NCBI GenBank assembly: GCA_017937765.1
Contig: JAGBCY010000023.1
Coordinates: forward strand, 47,231-111,230
DNA length: 64,000 bases
Source: Alistipes sp.
GTDB taxonomy: Bacteria > Bacteroidota > Bacteroidia > Bacteroidales > Rikenellaceae
Direction: 5' to 3'
The notes below the pieces were generated by a model that had not been told where the DNA came from, made no database searches, and saw nothing but the letters and a program-made list of their open reading frames with translations. Numbering within the stretch: the stretch's first letter is position 1; the number at the start of each line of letters is the position of its first letter. Both the position numbers and the translations under genes were made by a program. Of this stretch, positions 1 through 7,557 are shown one piece after another.

Positions 1-797
1 GTATGGCCATCCCCGACTATTGGATTAAGATACTCAAGGAGAAGAGCGACGACGAGTGGAACATCTGGGAGATGTGGTCGGTGATGACCAACCGTCTGCC
101 GTCGGTGCGCACGGTGGCATATGCCGAGTCGCACGACCAGGCTCTCGTGGGCGACAAGACCCTCGCCTTCCGCCTCATGGACAAGGAGATGTACTTTGCG
201 ATGGATCGCGCATCCGAAAACCTCATCATCGACCGCGGTATGGCTCTGCACAAGCTCATACGCCTCTTCACCATCACCACGGGTGGCGAGGCATACCTCA
301 ACTTTATGGGCAACGAGTTCGGCCACCCCGAGTGGATCGACTTCCCGCGAGAAGGCAACGGCTGGTCGTATAAGCACGCACGCCGTCAGTGGTCGCTGGC
401 CGAAAACGGCTTCCTGCGCTACTCCTATCTCGGAGCCTTCGACAAGGCTATGATCGAGGCAGTCAAGGAGTATGGCGTCCTCGGCGACGGCTATCCCTAC
501 AACCACCAGATGGACGAAGAGAACAAGACGATGGTCTACTCGCACAAGGGGCTGCTCTTTGTCATCAACTGGCATCCGACGGCATCCATCCCCAACTATC
601 GACTCAACGTTCCGTGGCCGGGTAAGTACACCGTACTCTTCTCTTCGGACGAGGAGCGATTTGGCGGTACGGAGCGTGCCGACATCAGCAGCGAGCACTT
701 CACAACGACACACCGAGCCGACGACGGCACGGAGCACTATACCATAGATATATATAACACCTCGCGCACGGGCGTGGTCTTAAAGTGGGAGGAGTAG
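1..797 (+). CDS. glgB: 1,4-alpha-glucan branching enzyme, C-terminal part (cut by window edge)
   Basis: Makes alpha-1,6 branches in glycogen by cutting and transferring alpha-1,4 glucan chains in the cytoplasm. Only the last 264 or so residues are in the window; the frame is open to base 1, so the Met at base 3 is probably internal. The end of the GH13 barrel is visible (AESHDQALVGDKT, then NFMGNEFGHPEW), followed by the C-terminal all-beta domain. The HDQAL form and the GNEFGHPEW stretch resemble the eukaryote-type branching enzymes (subfamily GH13_8) more than the GlgB of E. coli; this is from memory of the families. No other glycogen gene is in the window. Confidence 0.93.
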   Translation, partial: MAIPDYWIKILKEKSDDEWNIWEMWSVMTNRLPSVRTVAYAESHDQALVGDKTLAFRLMDKEMYFAMDRASENLIIDRGMALHKLIRLFTITTGGEAYLNFMGNEFGHPEWIDFPREGNGWSYKHARRQWSLAENGFLRYSYLGAFDKAMIEAVKEYGVLGDGYPYNHQMDEENKTMVYSHKGLLFVINWHPTASIPNYRLNVPWPGKYTVLFSSDEERFGGTERADISSEHFTTTHRADDGTEHYTIDIYNTSRTGVVLKWEE

Positions 798-873
798 CCG
801 CCGTGGAGGCACACTACGCGCCACACCGAAACAACAACATCGAAACGTAAAACTTAAAAAAAAGAATAGACCT

Positions 874-1983
874 ATGAGTACAAAATGCAACCATTGCGGA
901 GAGAGCATCGCCGACGGTGCTACCTTCTGCCCCAAATGTGGAAACGACACTGGCCTCGATGCCACGCTTATCGACCGTAAGCCCGCAGCTGCACCTGCGA
1001 AGAGCAACAAGTGGACCACCATCTACGTCGTGGTTCTGCTCCTTGCCGCCATCATCGGTGGCGTGGGTGGCTACCTCTACGTGACCAACCGCGACAAGGC
1101 CCCGGCAGATGCTGTGGAGGAGGCTCCCGAGCTTCCGACAGTAATAGTCGAAGAGGAGGCGGAGGATATCGAGCACGACGCCCCTGAGGATAGCGATGTT
1201 GTCGCCTCGGAGGCATCGTTCGACTACGACAAGTGGAACGACCTCAACGACTTCTTCGATGCCGATGCTGTGGGTATGCTCGACTTGGGCCGTTACTCGG
1301 TAAATACCGCCGAGCTCTGCCGCGATAACCACTCGTGGCGTAAGACCACAATCGGCAAGAACGACCACGAGGCAATCATCTACGCACACCCCTCGTTGCG
1401 TCTGCGCAGCACCCCCTCGACTGCTGATAACTCCAACGTTCTCAACGGTATGCACTACGGCACAAGAGTGCGCGTGTTGGAGATTGTCAACAACGAGTGG
1501 GCAAAGGTTGAGTATATGGCTGGCGAGCTCGACAATATGAGCGTCGTGGCCAATGGCGAGCCCCTTGTTGGCTACGTGAACCTCTCGTTCCTCATCAACG
1601 TCAAGATGTTCTCGGTTATGGATCGCCACATCACTGGCACGGAGGAGGATCGCGATGAGTTCGACGTGAGCAAGTGGCGTCGTGCTGCTACCGACCTCAT
1701 CTACGCCCTCGGTGCTACGGCTACGGGCGCGAAGATCGACGTCGAGATCGAGGAGAACTGGACCTATAAGGACGATATGACGGGCGAGGAGATGGAGAGC
1801 CTCGTAGTATTCGGCCTCGAGCGCAGAGATAGCGACGTTAAGTTGCTGGCTTTCGTGGAGTTCTTCGCCGAGGACGAGGAGTATCGCATCCTCGGCATCG
1901 TTCCCGGCGAGGCCATCATCAACGTCAGGATGCTCGGCTCGGGTAACTACGACATCATCTACACCACCGACGTAGAGGAGTAA
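874..1983 (+). CDS. Zinc-ribbon, single-TM protein with bacterial SH3-like domain
   Basis: 369 residues. The N-terminus is a zinc ribbon with two CxxC knuckles (C5/C8 and C19/C22). A single transmembrane helix follows at about residues 48-70, then an acidic linker (about 76-115). A bacterial SH3-like segment lies at about 168-250 (LRLRSTPS, WAKVEY, GYVNLSFL). The C-terminal third is not recognised. The topology suggests the zinc ribbon is cytoplasmic and the SH3 part is periplasmic, perhaps binding cell wall. Only 19 nt separate it from the L,D-transpeptidase gene, so the two may form an operon concerned with the envelope. The exact function is unknown. Confidence 0.8.
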   Translation: MSTKCNHCGESIADGATFCPKCGNDTGLDATLIDRKPAAAPAKSNKWTTIYVVVLLLAAIIGGVGGYLYVTNRDKAPADAVEEAPELPTVIVEEEAEDIEHDAPEDSDVVASEASFDYDKWNDLNDFFDADAVGMLDLGRYSVNTAELCRDNHSWRKTTIGKNDHEAIIYAHPSLRLRSTPSTADNSNVLNGMHYGTRVRVLEIVNNEWAKVEYMAGELDNMSVVANGEPLVGYVNLSFLINVKMFSVMDRHITGTEEDRDEFDVSKWRRAATDLIYALGATATGAKIDVEIEENWTYKDDMTGEEMESLVVFGLERRDSDVKLLAFVEFFAEDEEYRILGIVPGEAIINVRMLGSGNYDIIYTTDVEE

Positions 1984-2002
1984 CCTAAATAGCATACTAT
2001 CA

Positions 2003-3166
2003 ATGAGATTCTATAACATTATACCTTTAGCGTCGTTGGCCGCGCTGGCCATCGCGTGCGGTGGTAACACCCCGAAGGAGAGCCCCGAGGCAACACCCAC
2101 CGCTGTGGCCGAGGAGCCTACGGAGGTGGTTATCGCTGAGCCCGAAGAGGCGGCCACGGGTGACCCCGCCTTGGCCGAGTATATCGTCATCTCGAAGGAG
2201 ACGATGACCCTGCGCCTCTACGACAGCAACGACGCCCTGATCTCGCGCTTCGAGGTTGCCACAGGTAAGAACCCCGGTAACAAGCAGCGTTCGGGCGATA
2301 TGAAGACCCCCGAGGGCGAGTTCACGATTCAGGAGATCGTCCCCGCAGCGCACTGGACCCACGACTTCGGCGATGGCAAGGGTGTGATAGAGGGTTGCTA
2401 CGGCAACTGGTTCATACGCCTCTACACGCCACCACATAAGGGCATCGGCATCCACGGCACGCACGCGCCCGAGTCTATCGGCACGCGCGCTACGGAGGGA
2501 TGTATTCGCCTACATAACAACGAGTTGGATAGTCTCAAGGTGATGGTGCGTCCGGGTATGCGCGTGGTTATCGAGGCAGGCTCACTGGACCGCGAGGCTG
2601 ATGGCGTAGCCACGCCCGAGGAGCCCGCAACCGAGCCTGCTGCCCCCAAGCCCGTGGAGACCACGACAAAGGATGTGAAGGCCGAGGCACCAAAGAGCGC
2701 GCCTGCACCAAAGAGCGAACCCGCGACGCCCAAGAGCACCGAGAGCGAGGTGTGGCACACGGTGGTGGATGGCGACCTTGTGGGCCGCATCGCACAGAAG
2801 TACGGCACAACGACGGCCGAGATTCGCCGCCTAAACCCCGATATCGACATCGACCGCATATCTATCGGACAGCGTATCAAGGTTAAGGATGCAACTTCCT
2901 CAAGCCCAACGACTAATCCCGAGGCGGAGACTCCGGCACAGCCCGCAACCCCAGAGGTAAAGCCCGAGGCTGCAAGCACTGCTGAGCCCGCTACAAAGGA
3001 GACCCCTGCAACAAGCAGCGAGGAGGTGTGGCATACGGTGGTGGATGGCGACCTTGTGGGCCGCATCGCACAGAAGTATGGCACGACATCGGCAAAGATC
3101 GCGGAGCTCAACCCCGACATCAACATCGACCGCATATCTATCGGCCAGCGTATCCGCGTAAAGTAG
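2003..3166 (+). CDS. L,D-transpeptidase (YkuD) lipoprotein with two LysM domains
   Basis: 387 residues. The signal peptide ends in a lipobox (LAIAC, Cys19), so it is probably a lipoprotein. The YkuD domain spans about residues 58-190, with the catalytic region HGTHAPES...TEGCIRLHN; the predicted nucleophile is Cys167. A Pro/Ala/Glu-rich linker leads to LysM 1 (about 250-295), a second linker and LysM 2 (about 342-387, the very end). The likely role is 3-3 cross-linking of peptidoglycan or attachment of protein to it, with LysM holding the enzyme on glycan. The two LysM copies are nearly identical even in DNA, which suggests recent duplication. It follows the zinc-ribbon/SH3 gene closely. Confidence 0.92.
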   Translation: MRFYNIIPLASLAALAIACGGNTPKESPEATPTAVAEEPTEVVIAEPEEAATGDPALAEYIVISKETMTLRLYDSNDALISRFEVATGKNPGNKQRSGDMKTPEGEFTIQEIVPAAHWTHDFGDGKGVIEGCYGNWFIRLYTPPHKGIGIHGTHAPESIGTRATEGCIRLHNNELDSLKVMVRPGMRVVIEAGSLDREADGVATPEEPATEPAAPKPVETTTKDVKAEAPKSAPAPKSEPATPKSTESEVWHTVVDGDLVGRIAQKYGTTTAEIRRLNPDIDIDRISIGQRIKVKDATSSSPTTNPEAETPAQPATPEVKPEAASTAEPATKETPATSSEEVWHTVVDGDLVGRIAQKYGTTSAKIAELNPDINIDRISIGQRIRVK

Positions 3167-3215
3167 GCTACAACAAGCAGGCGGCTGACACTATTGGCAC
3201 GCGATAAAATCCTTA

Positions 3216-3253
3216 AAATATGGCGTAATATTTCGGAATATTACGCCATATTT
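3216..3253 (+). terminator. Perfect 17-bp inverted repeat after L,D-transpeptidase
   Basis: Bases 3216-3232 pair perfectly with 3237-3253 around the loop TCGG. It lies 50 nt after the stop codon. There is no long T run directly after it, so termination is likely but not certain. Confidence 0.7.
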
Positions 3254-3285
3254 ATATCTATCTGTATATCAATGATTTACGCTTC

Positions 3286-3295
3286 GGGGGGGGGG
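3286..3295 (+). repeat. Homopolymer tract of ten G
   Basis: Ten consecutive G residues lie about 45 nt upstream of the -7 box TATCTTTG (3339-3346) that serves the next lipoprotein gene. Tracts of this length are prone to slippage, so it could be a phase-variation site acting on promoter spacing, or a sequencing or assembly uncertainty. Confidence 0.85.
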
Positions 3296-3338
3296 CTTTT
3301 TTATTAAATTTTATGGTGATATTTAGAAAATAATACAT

Positions 3339-3346
3339 TATCTTTG
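3339..3346 (+). promoter_or_regulatory. -7 promoter box TATCTTTG for lipoprotein gene
   Basis: Exact match to the Bacteroidota -7 consensus TAnnTTTG, 33 nt before the ATG at 3379. The -33 region (around 3311-3317) matches poorly. Confidence 0.65.
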
Positions 3347-3378
3347 TAAGTAGAAACACAACATAAAACCAGGTGTAT

Positions 3379-4188
3379 ATGAGAAACTTACTACTTAGCG
3401 CGTTCATCATACCTCTGATGGTGTTCGCGGCGTGCGAGAAGCCAAGCACGGAGACTCCGAAAAACGAGAATCAGAACAACGAACAGCAGCTACCCGACGA
3501 GCCCAATGAGCCTCAGCAGCCCGACGAGCCACAGCAGCCCGACGAGCCCAGCGTGGATACATACAAGGGGGCGTTGATGCCTGACAAGAGTGATGGTCGC
3601 GAGCAGATGGAGGCGATACTATCGCTTGTCGAGGAGCAGGAGGGCGCAATCGACAGCGAGCAGCTCATCGCCACACTCACATCACAGCTCTTCGTTTGTA
3701 CACAACGCTTTATGCTTATCCACGATCTGAAGGGCGAGGAGGCCGACCACTGGTCTTGGGGAAATGAGTGGGTTGGTGGAAAAATGTGTTATACGCTATC
3801 TCTTGGTGATGACGGCAAGCTATGCTATACAGATTTGTGCGGATGTGCCTATATAGACTTTGATAGCTACCTCCACGAAATAGGATACTATGGCTATCAC
3901 GTCACAACCCAATGGACATATGAGAACGACACGCTCTACACGGGCAAGGACAAAAAATACGCAGCAAAGGTACTCTACTTCGATGGCCAGCGCGCTGTGC
4001 TCGAGGGTCACGTAGTGCCTATGTCGCTATACGAGGGCGAGGGCTACAAAGTGACAAGCCCCGAGGAGCTCTACCTCTTCGAGTTCAAAGATGGCCGCGA
4101 CACATTCCTCAATGGCTTCGAACTCACGTACGAGGAGTTTAGAGCTATGCTCGAGGAGTTTTACGCTAACCTCTACGAGGGGATTTAA
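3379..4188 (+). CDS. Lipoprotein of unknown function with PDEPQQ repeats
   Basis: About 269 residues from ATG 3379; an in-frame GTG at 3373 would add two. The signal peptide has the lipobox VFAAC. A short low-complexity stretch of repeated QQPDEP units follows, probably a spacer from the membrane. The remaining globular part is acidic and aromatic-rich, contains four cysteines and is not recognised. It stands alone between a perfect inverted repeat and a strong terminator, so it is probably monocistronic. The G10 tract upstream of its promoter is a possible site of variable expression. Probably located at the outer membrane. Confidence 0.8.
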   Translation: MRNLLLSAFIIPLMVFAACEKPSTETPKNENQNNEQQLPDEPNEPQQPDEPQQPDEPSVDTYKGALMPDKSDGREQMEAILSLVEEQEGAIDSEQLIATLTSQLFVCTQRFMLIHDLKGEEADHWSWGNEWVGGKMCYTLSLGDDGKLCYTDLCGCAYIDFDSYLHEIGYYGYHVTTQWTYENDTLYTGKDKKYAAKVLYFDGQRAVLEGHVVPMSLYEGEGYKVTSPEELYLFEFKDGRDTFLNGFELTYEEFRAMLEEFYANLYEGI

Positions 4189-4224
4189 ACGTATGAGTTG
4201 AGTAAAAATGTAAGTAGTTACGGA

Positions 4225-4266
4225 GTATGCGAGTGGCACAATTGGATGCCTCTCGCATACTTTTTT
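4225..4266 (+). terminator. Rho-independent terminator
   Basis: A 14-bp stem (4225-4238 with 4247-4260, one mismatch) is followed directly by six T. It ends the lipoprotein transcript. Confidence 0.85.
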
Positions 4267-4342
4267 ACTCATCACTGAAATAGGCCATTTTGCACCTTAA
4301 GAAAAATAGTCCAAAGAAAACTCCAAAAACTATAAAACTTTT

Positions 4343-4373
4343 TTTGTTTTTCAAGTTTTCTTGCGTATCTTTG
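4343..4373 (+). promoter_or_regulatory. Promoter of tetR-efflux operon (TTTG-N19-TATCTTTG)
   Basis: A -33 TTTG at 4343-4346 and a -7 TATCTTTG at 4366-4373 are spaced by 19 nt, which is the Bacteroidota consensus. It lies 23 nt before the regulator's ATG. Confidence 0.85.
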
Positions 4374-4396
4374 CACCGTAAAATTAGGTTTAAACA

Positions 4397-5014
4397 ATGG
4401 CTCATAAGGAGGAAATAATCAAACACGCATCAAAGATGTTCGTCGAGCAGGGCATTAAGGCTGTGCGTATGGACGACATCGCTCAGGAGCTAAGTATCTC
4501 GAAAAGAACCCTTTACGAGATATTTGGAGACAAGGAGGAGCTTATCTACCAGAGCATTCGCTACTACTCGGAGCAGTCGCGCGACCGTCGCCTAAGCCAG
4601 ATATCGAGCGAGACGACAGCCCTCGAGACTATGGTCTGCAACCTCAAGGGTATGATGGATTCTGCCCCCATTGCCGGCCGTATGCGCAGAAATATGCGAC
4701 GCTTCTACCCCTCGGTCTACGAGCGACTCGAGCGCGACGTGCAGTCGAAATCGTTGCAGGACCTCGAGAACTGGGCAGATAGTTGCATAAAGAATGGCCA
4801 CTTCGAGGCCAATATCAATAAGGAGTACGCCATAAAGTTGCTGCACAACTCGGTACACGGTATGCTTATAAACACGCTGCACGAGGAGACACCGTCGGAC
4901 GAGCTCATCGAGATGATTTTCTACGCACTACTGATCTTCATCCGTGGACTCTGCACCACGGAGGGCCAGGTCGTGTTTGACAGCTGCAAGAGTAAATATT
5001 TTAAAAATATTTAG
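4397..5014 (+). CDS. TetR/AcrR-family transcriptional regulator
   Basis: 205 residues. The N-terminal helix-turn-helix is clear at about residues 25-45 (MDDIAQELSISKRTLYEIFG), followed by KEEL at the start of the next helix. The helical C-terminal part, about 150 residues, would bind a ligand. It is the first gene before a TolC-adaptor-RND pump operon, and such regulators commonly repress the adjacent pump until a substrate or toxic compound binds; this role is inferred from context. A small palindrome lies just after the gene at 5030-5040. Confidence 0.92.
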   Translation: MAHKEEIIKHASKMFVEQGIKAVRMDDIAQELSISKRTLYEIFGDKEELIYQSIRYYSEQSRDRRLSQISSETTALETMVCNLKGMMDSAPIAGRMRRNMRRFYPSVYERLERDVQSKSLQDLENWADSCIKNGHFEANINKEYAIKLLHNSVHGMLINTLHEETPSDELIEMIFYALLIFIRGLCTTEGQVVFDSCKSKYFKNI

Positions 5015-5029
5015 GGTTGGCAATAATAT

Positions 5030-5040
5030 TACACGGTGTA
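5030..5040. promoter_or_regulatory. Palindrome TACACGGTGTA, candidate TetR operator
   Basis: Perfect 5-1-5 palindrome in the 82-nt gap between the regulator and the TolC gene. TetR-family proteins bind palindromes close to the genes they control. It is short and no promoter with both boxes is evident beside it, so the assignment is tentative. Confidence 0.35.
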
Positions 5041-5096
5041 CGTTTGTTGGAGATAGGAACGTGCGAAGAATAGAAAACAAATAAAACTAAAATAGT

Positions 5097-6458
5097 ATGA
5101 AAAGATTATTAATGACGATCTGTTTGGCATTTGCCTCGCTTGGCGTGGCAGAGGCTCAGGTGCAGCTCACGCTCGACAAGGCGATAGAGATTGCACTAAA
5201 CGACAACCCCACCATCAAGGTGGCCGACTTGGAGATCGAGCGTTACGACTACGTCTATAAGCAGGCAGTGTCGACGCTCTACCCCCAGATCGAGGCATCG
5301 GGCCAGTATGCACTGGCTATCCGCCGACAGGAGATGACTCAGGGCTTCTCGTTCGGTGGTAAGAACACGTTTAACGTATCGGGCAACGTTTCGCTGCCGC
5401 TCTTCGTTCCCTCGGTCTACCGCCAGATGAAGATGACACGCACGCAGATGGCTACGGCCGTGGAGAGCGCACGTGCCAACCGCATCGACCTTGTGGCTAC
5501 CGTACGCTCGGCATACTACAACGTGCTGCTCGCCGAGCAGTCGCTCACAGTACTTCAGGAGGCAATCGCAACGACACAGCGCGTTGTGGACAACACCAAG
5601 GATCTCTACGACAACGGTCTTGCTGCCGAGTATGACTACCTCACAGCTCAGGTACAGCTCTCGAACCTCAAGCCCCAGGCTCTTCAGGCCGAGAGTGCAA
5701 TAGAGATCACCAAGCTCCAGCTCAAGATGTACCTCTCTATCCCCGAGGACGTGGATATCGAGGTTAGTGGCACGCTCGACGACTTCCGCACAAAGGTACT
5801 CCTCGGCGAGGACTACACGATGGATATCTCGGAGAACACTACGCTTAAGACCCTCGATCTTCAGCGCGAGCTCTTGGAGCATCAGGAGAAGATGATTCAG
5901 ACCACACGTATGCCCACGATTGCAGCATTCGGCTCGATCTCGTATATCGGTCAGGAGCGCATCGACCTTAGCGGCCTTATGGGCGGCGGTATGGGCGGTG
6001 CAACGGCTGCTCCTGCCAACCAGTCGAAGTTCTGGTGGCAGTACCCCATCTCTGTTGGTGCACAGATCTCAATCCCAATCTTCTCGGGATTGAAGAAGAC
6101 AAACCAGCTTCGCGAGGTGCGCAACCAGATGGCTCAGCTCGAGCTCCAGCGCGACTACGCCGAGGAGGGTATCCGTTTGCAGGTGCAGGCGTCGGTGAAC
6201 ACGCTGCTCACCGCACGCGAGACAATGCTTGCCAACGAACTCACGGTCGAGCAGGCCGAGAAGGCATACGATATCTCGCTCACGCGATATAACGCCGGCG
6301 CGGGTACAATCATCGAGCTTAACACTGCACAGCTCTCGCTCACACAGGCACAGCTCAGCTACTCACAGTCGATCTACGACTACCTTTCAGCCTACGCCGA
6401 GTACGAGAAGACTCTCGGCACGGAGACATTCCTCGATGGCACGGCAAGCGTAGAGTAG
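5097..6458 (+). CDS. TolC-family outer-membrane efflux protein
   Basis: 453 residues with a cleavable signal peptide (ends near AEA-QVQLT). The start LTLDKAIEIALNDNP and the two repeated long-helix blocks (conserved YNVLLAEQ and later LTARETMLANELTVEQAEKAY) are typical of the OEP family. It should form the trimeric outer-membrane channel of a tripartite pump. A Gly/Met-rich insertion lies near residues 295-310. The adaptor gene follows after 37 nt and the pump after that, so the three genes form one operon. The family length matches and no disruption is seen. Confidence 0.94.
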   Translation: MKRLLMTICLAFASLGVAEAQVQLTLDKAIEIALNDNPTIKVADLEIERYDYVYKQAVSTLYPQIEASGQYALAIRRQEMTQGFSFGGKNTFNVSGNVSLPLFVPSVYRQMKMTRTQMATAVESARANRIDLVATVRSAYYNVLLAEQSLTVLQEAIATTQRVVDNTKDLYDNGLAAEYDYLTAQVQLSNLKPQALQAESAIEITKLQLKMYLSIPEDVDIEVSGTLDDFRTKVLLGEDYTMDISENTTLKTLDLQRELLEHQEKMIQTTRMPTIAAFGSISYIGQERIDLSGLMGGGMGGATAAPANQSKFWWQYPISVGAQISIPIFSGLKKTNQLREVRNQMAQLELQRDYAEEGIRLQVQASVNTLLTARETMLANELTVEQAEKAYDISLTRYNAGAGTIIELNTAQLSLTQAQLSYSQSIYDYLSAYAEYEKTLGTETFLDGTASVE

Positions 6459-6495
6459 CCCACAACCGCAAATAAATTAAAAAAGATAAACAATT

Positions 6496-7515
6496 ATGAA
6501 GAAAAGTTTTATGCTTATCGTTGCAGCTGCCGCTCTCGTGGCCTGCAACTCTAACCAGAAGTCTACTGCTACGACTGACGCCGAGACTGAGAGTGCCGTT
6601 CAGGTTAAGACCGTGACTGCCGAGGTCGTGACAATCGACCTCACCGAGACCTACACCTCGGAGATCCTCCCCTTCAAGGAGAACGACATCACCCCCGCAG
6701 CTCAGGGTCTGCACATCGACCAGATTAAGTTCGACGTGGGTGACCGCGTGCAGGAGGGTCAGGTTGTTGCAACGCTTAACCGCACAAGCCTCAAGCAGCT
6801 GGAGATCAACCTCTCGACGGTGGAGGATACCTACAACCGTATGAAGCCCGTACACGAGGCCGGTGGTATCTCGGACCAGCAACTTATCGAGATCGAGAAC
6901 ACACTCAACCTCCAGCGCGAGATGGTCGAGCAGATGCGCAAAAACTCGGTGATCGTATCGCCCATCTCGGGTATCGTTACGGCTCGTAACTACGAGAATG
7001 GCGACCTCTTTGCCGGTATGCCCATCTTGCACGTTATGCAGATCAACAAACTCAAGGTTATGGCCAACGTATCGGAGCAGTACTACCCCAACGTTAAGGT
7101 GGGCCAGACTGTGGAGATCCACGTCGACATCTTCCCCGGCGAGGTATTCGAGGGTAAGGTATCGCGCATCAACCCCGCGCTGGATGCTGCAACACGCACC
7201 TTCGGCGTGGAGGTTACCATCCCCAACGCAAACGAGCGTCTCCGCCCTGGTATGTACGCACGCGCTACGTTTAATATGGGCCAGCGCGAGGCTATTATGA
7301 TCGACGACATCGCCGTGCAGAAGCAGGCAGGCTCGTCGGAGCGTTTCGTCTACGTCGTAAACAACGGCGTTGCGGAGTATCGCTTGGTTGACGATGGCCG
7401 TAAGGTTGATGGCAAGGTCGAGATTCGTAAGGGTATTGAGGCTGGCGAGCAGGTTGCCACCACCTCGTTCGTACGCCTTATGGATGGCAAGGCTGTGGAG
7501 GTTGTGAACGAGTAG
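6496..7515 (+). CDS. RND efflux periplasmic adaptor (HlyD/AcrA family), lipoprotein
   Basis: 339 residues. The lipobox LVAC gives a lipid-anchored periplasmic protein. The order is a short lipoyl/barrel-sandwich half (around DVGDRVQEGQVVATLN), a short helical hairpin (about 100-145), the returning lipoyl half (VSPISGIVTARNYENGDLFA), a beta-barrel domain and a membrane-proximal domain. It links the pump to the TolC channel. It sits 37 nt after the TolC gene and 42 nt before the pump gene. Confidence 0.94.
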   Translation: MKKSFMLIVAAAALVACNSNQKSTATTDAETESAVQVKTVTAEVVTIDLTETYTSEILPFKENDITPAAQGLHIDQIKFDVGDRVQEGQVVATLNRTSLKQLEINLSTVEDTYNRMKPVHEAGGISDQQLIEIENTLNLQREMVEQMRKNSVIVSPISGIVTARNYENGDLFAGMPILHVMQINKLKVMANVSEQYYPNVKVGQTVEIHVDIFPGEVFEGKVSRINPALDAATRTFGVEVTIPNANERLRPGMYARATFNMGQREAIMIDDIAVQKQAGSSERFVYVVNNGVAEYRLVDDGRKVDGKVEIRKGIEAGEQVATTSFVRLMDGKAVEVVNE

Positions 7516-7557
7516 TTCACAAGGCTAAGTTGTTAAAGAATAAAGACTTAACAAAAG

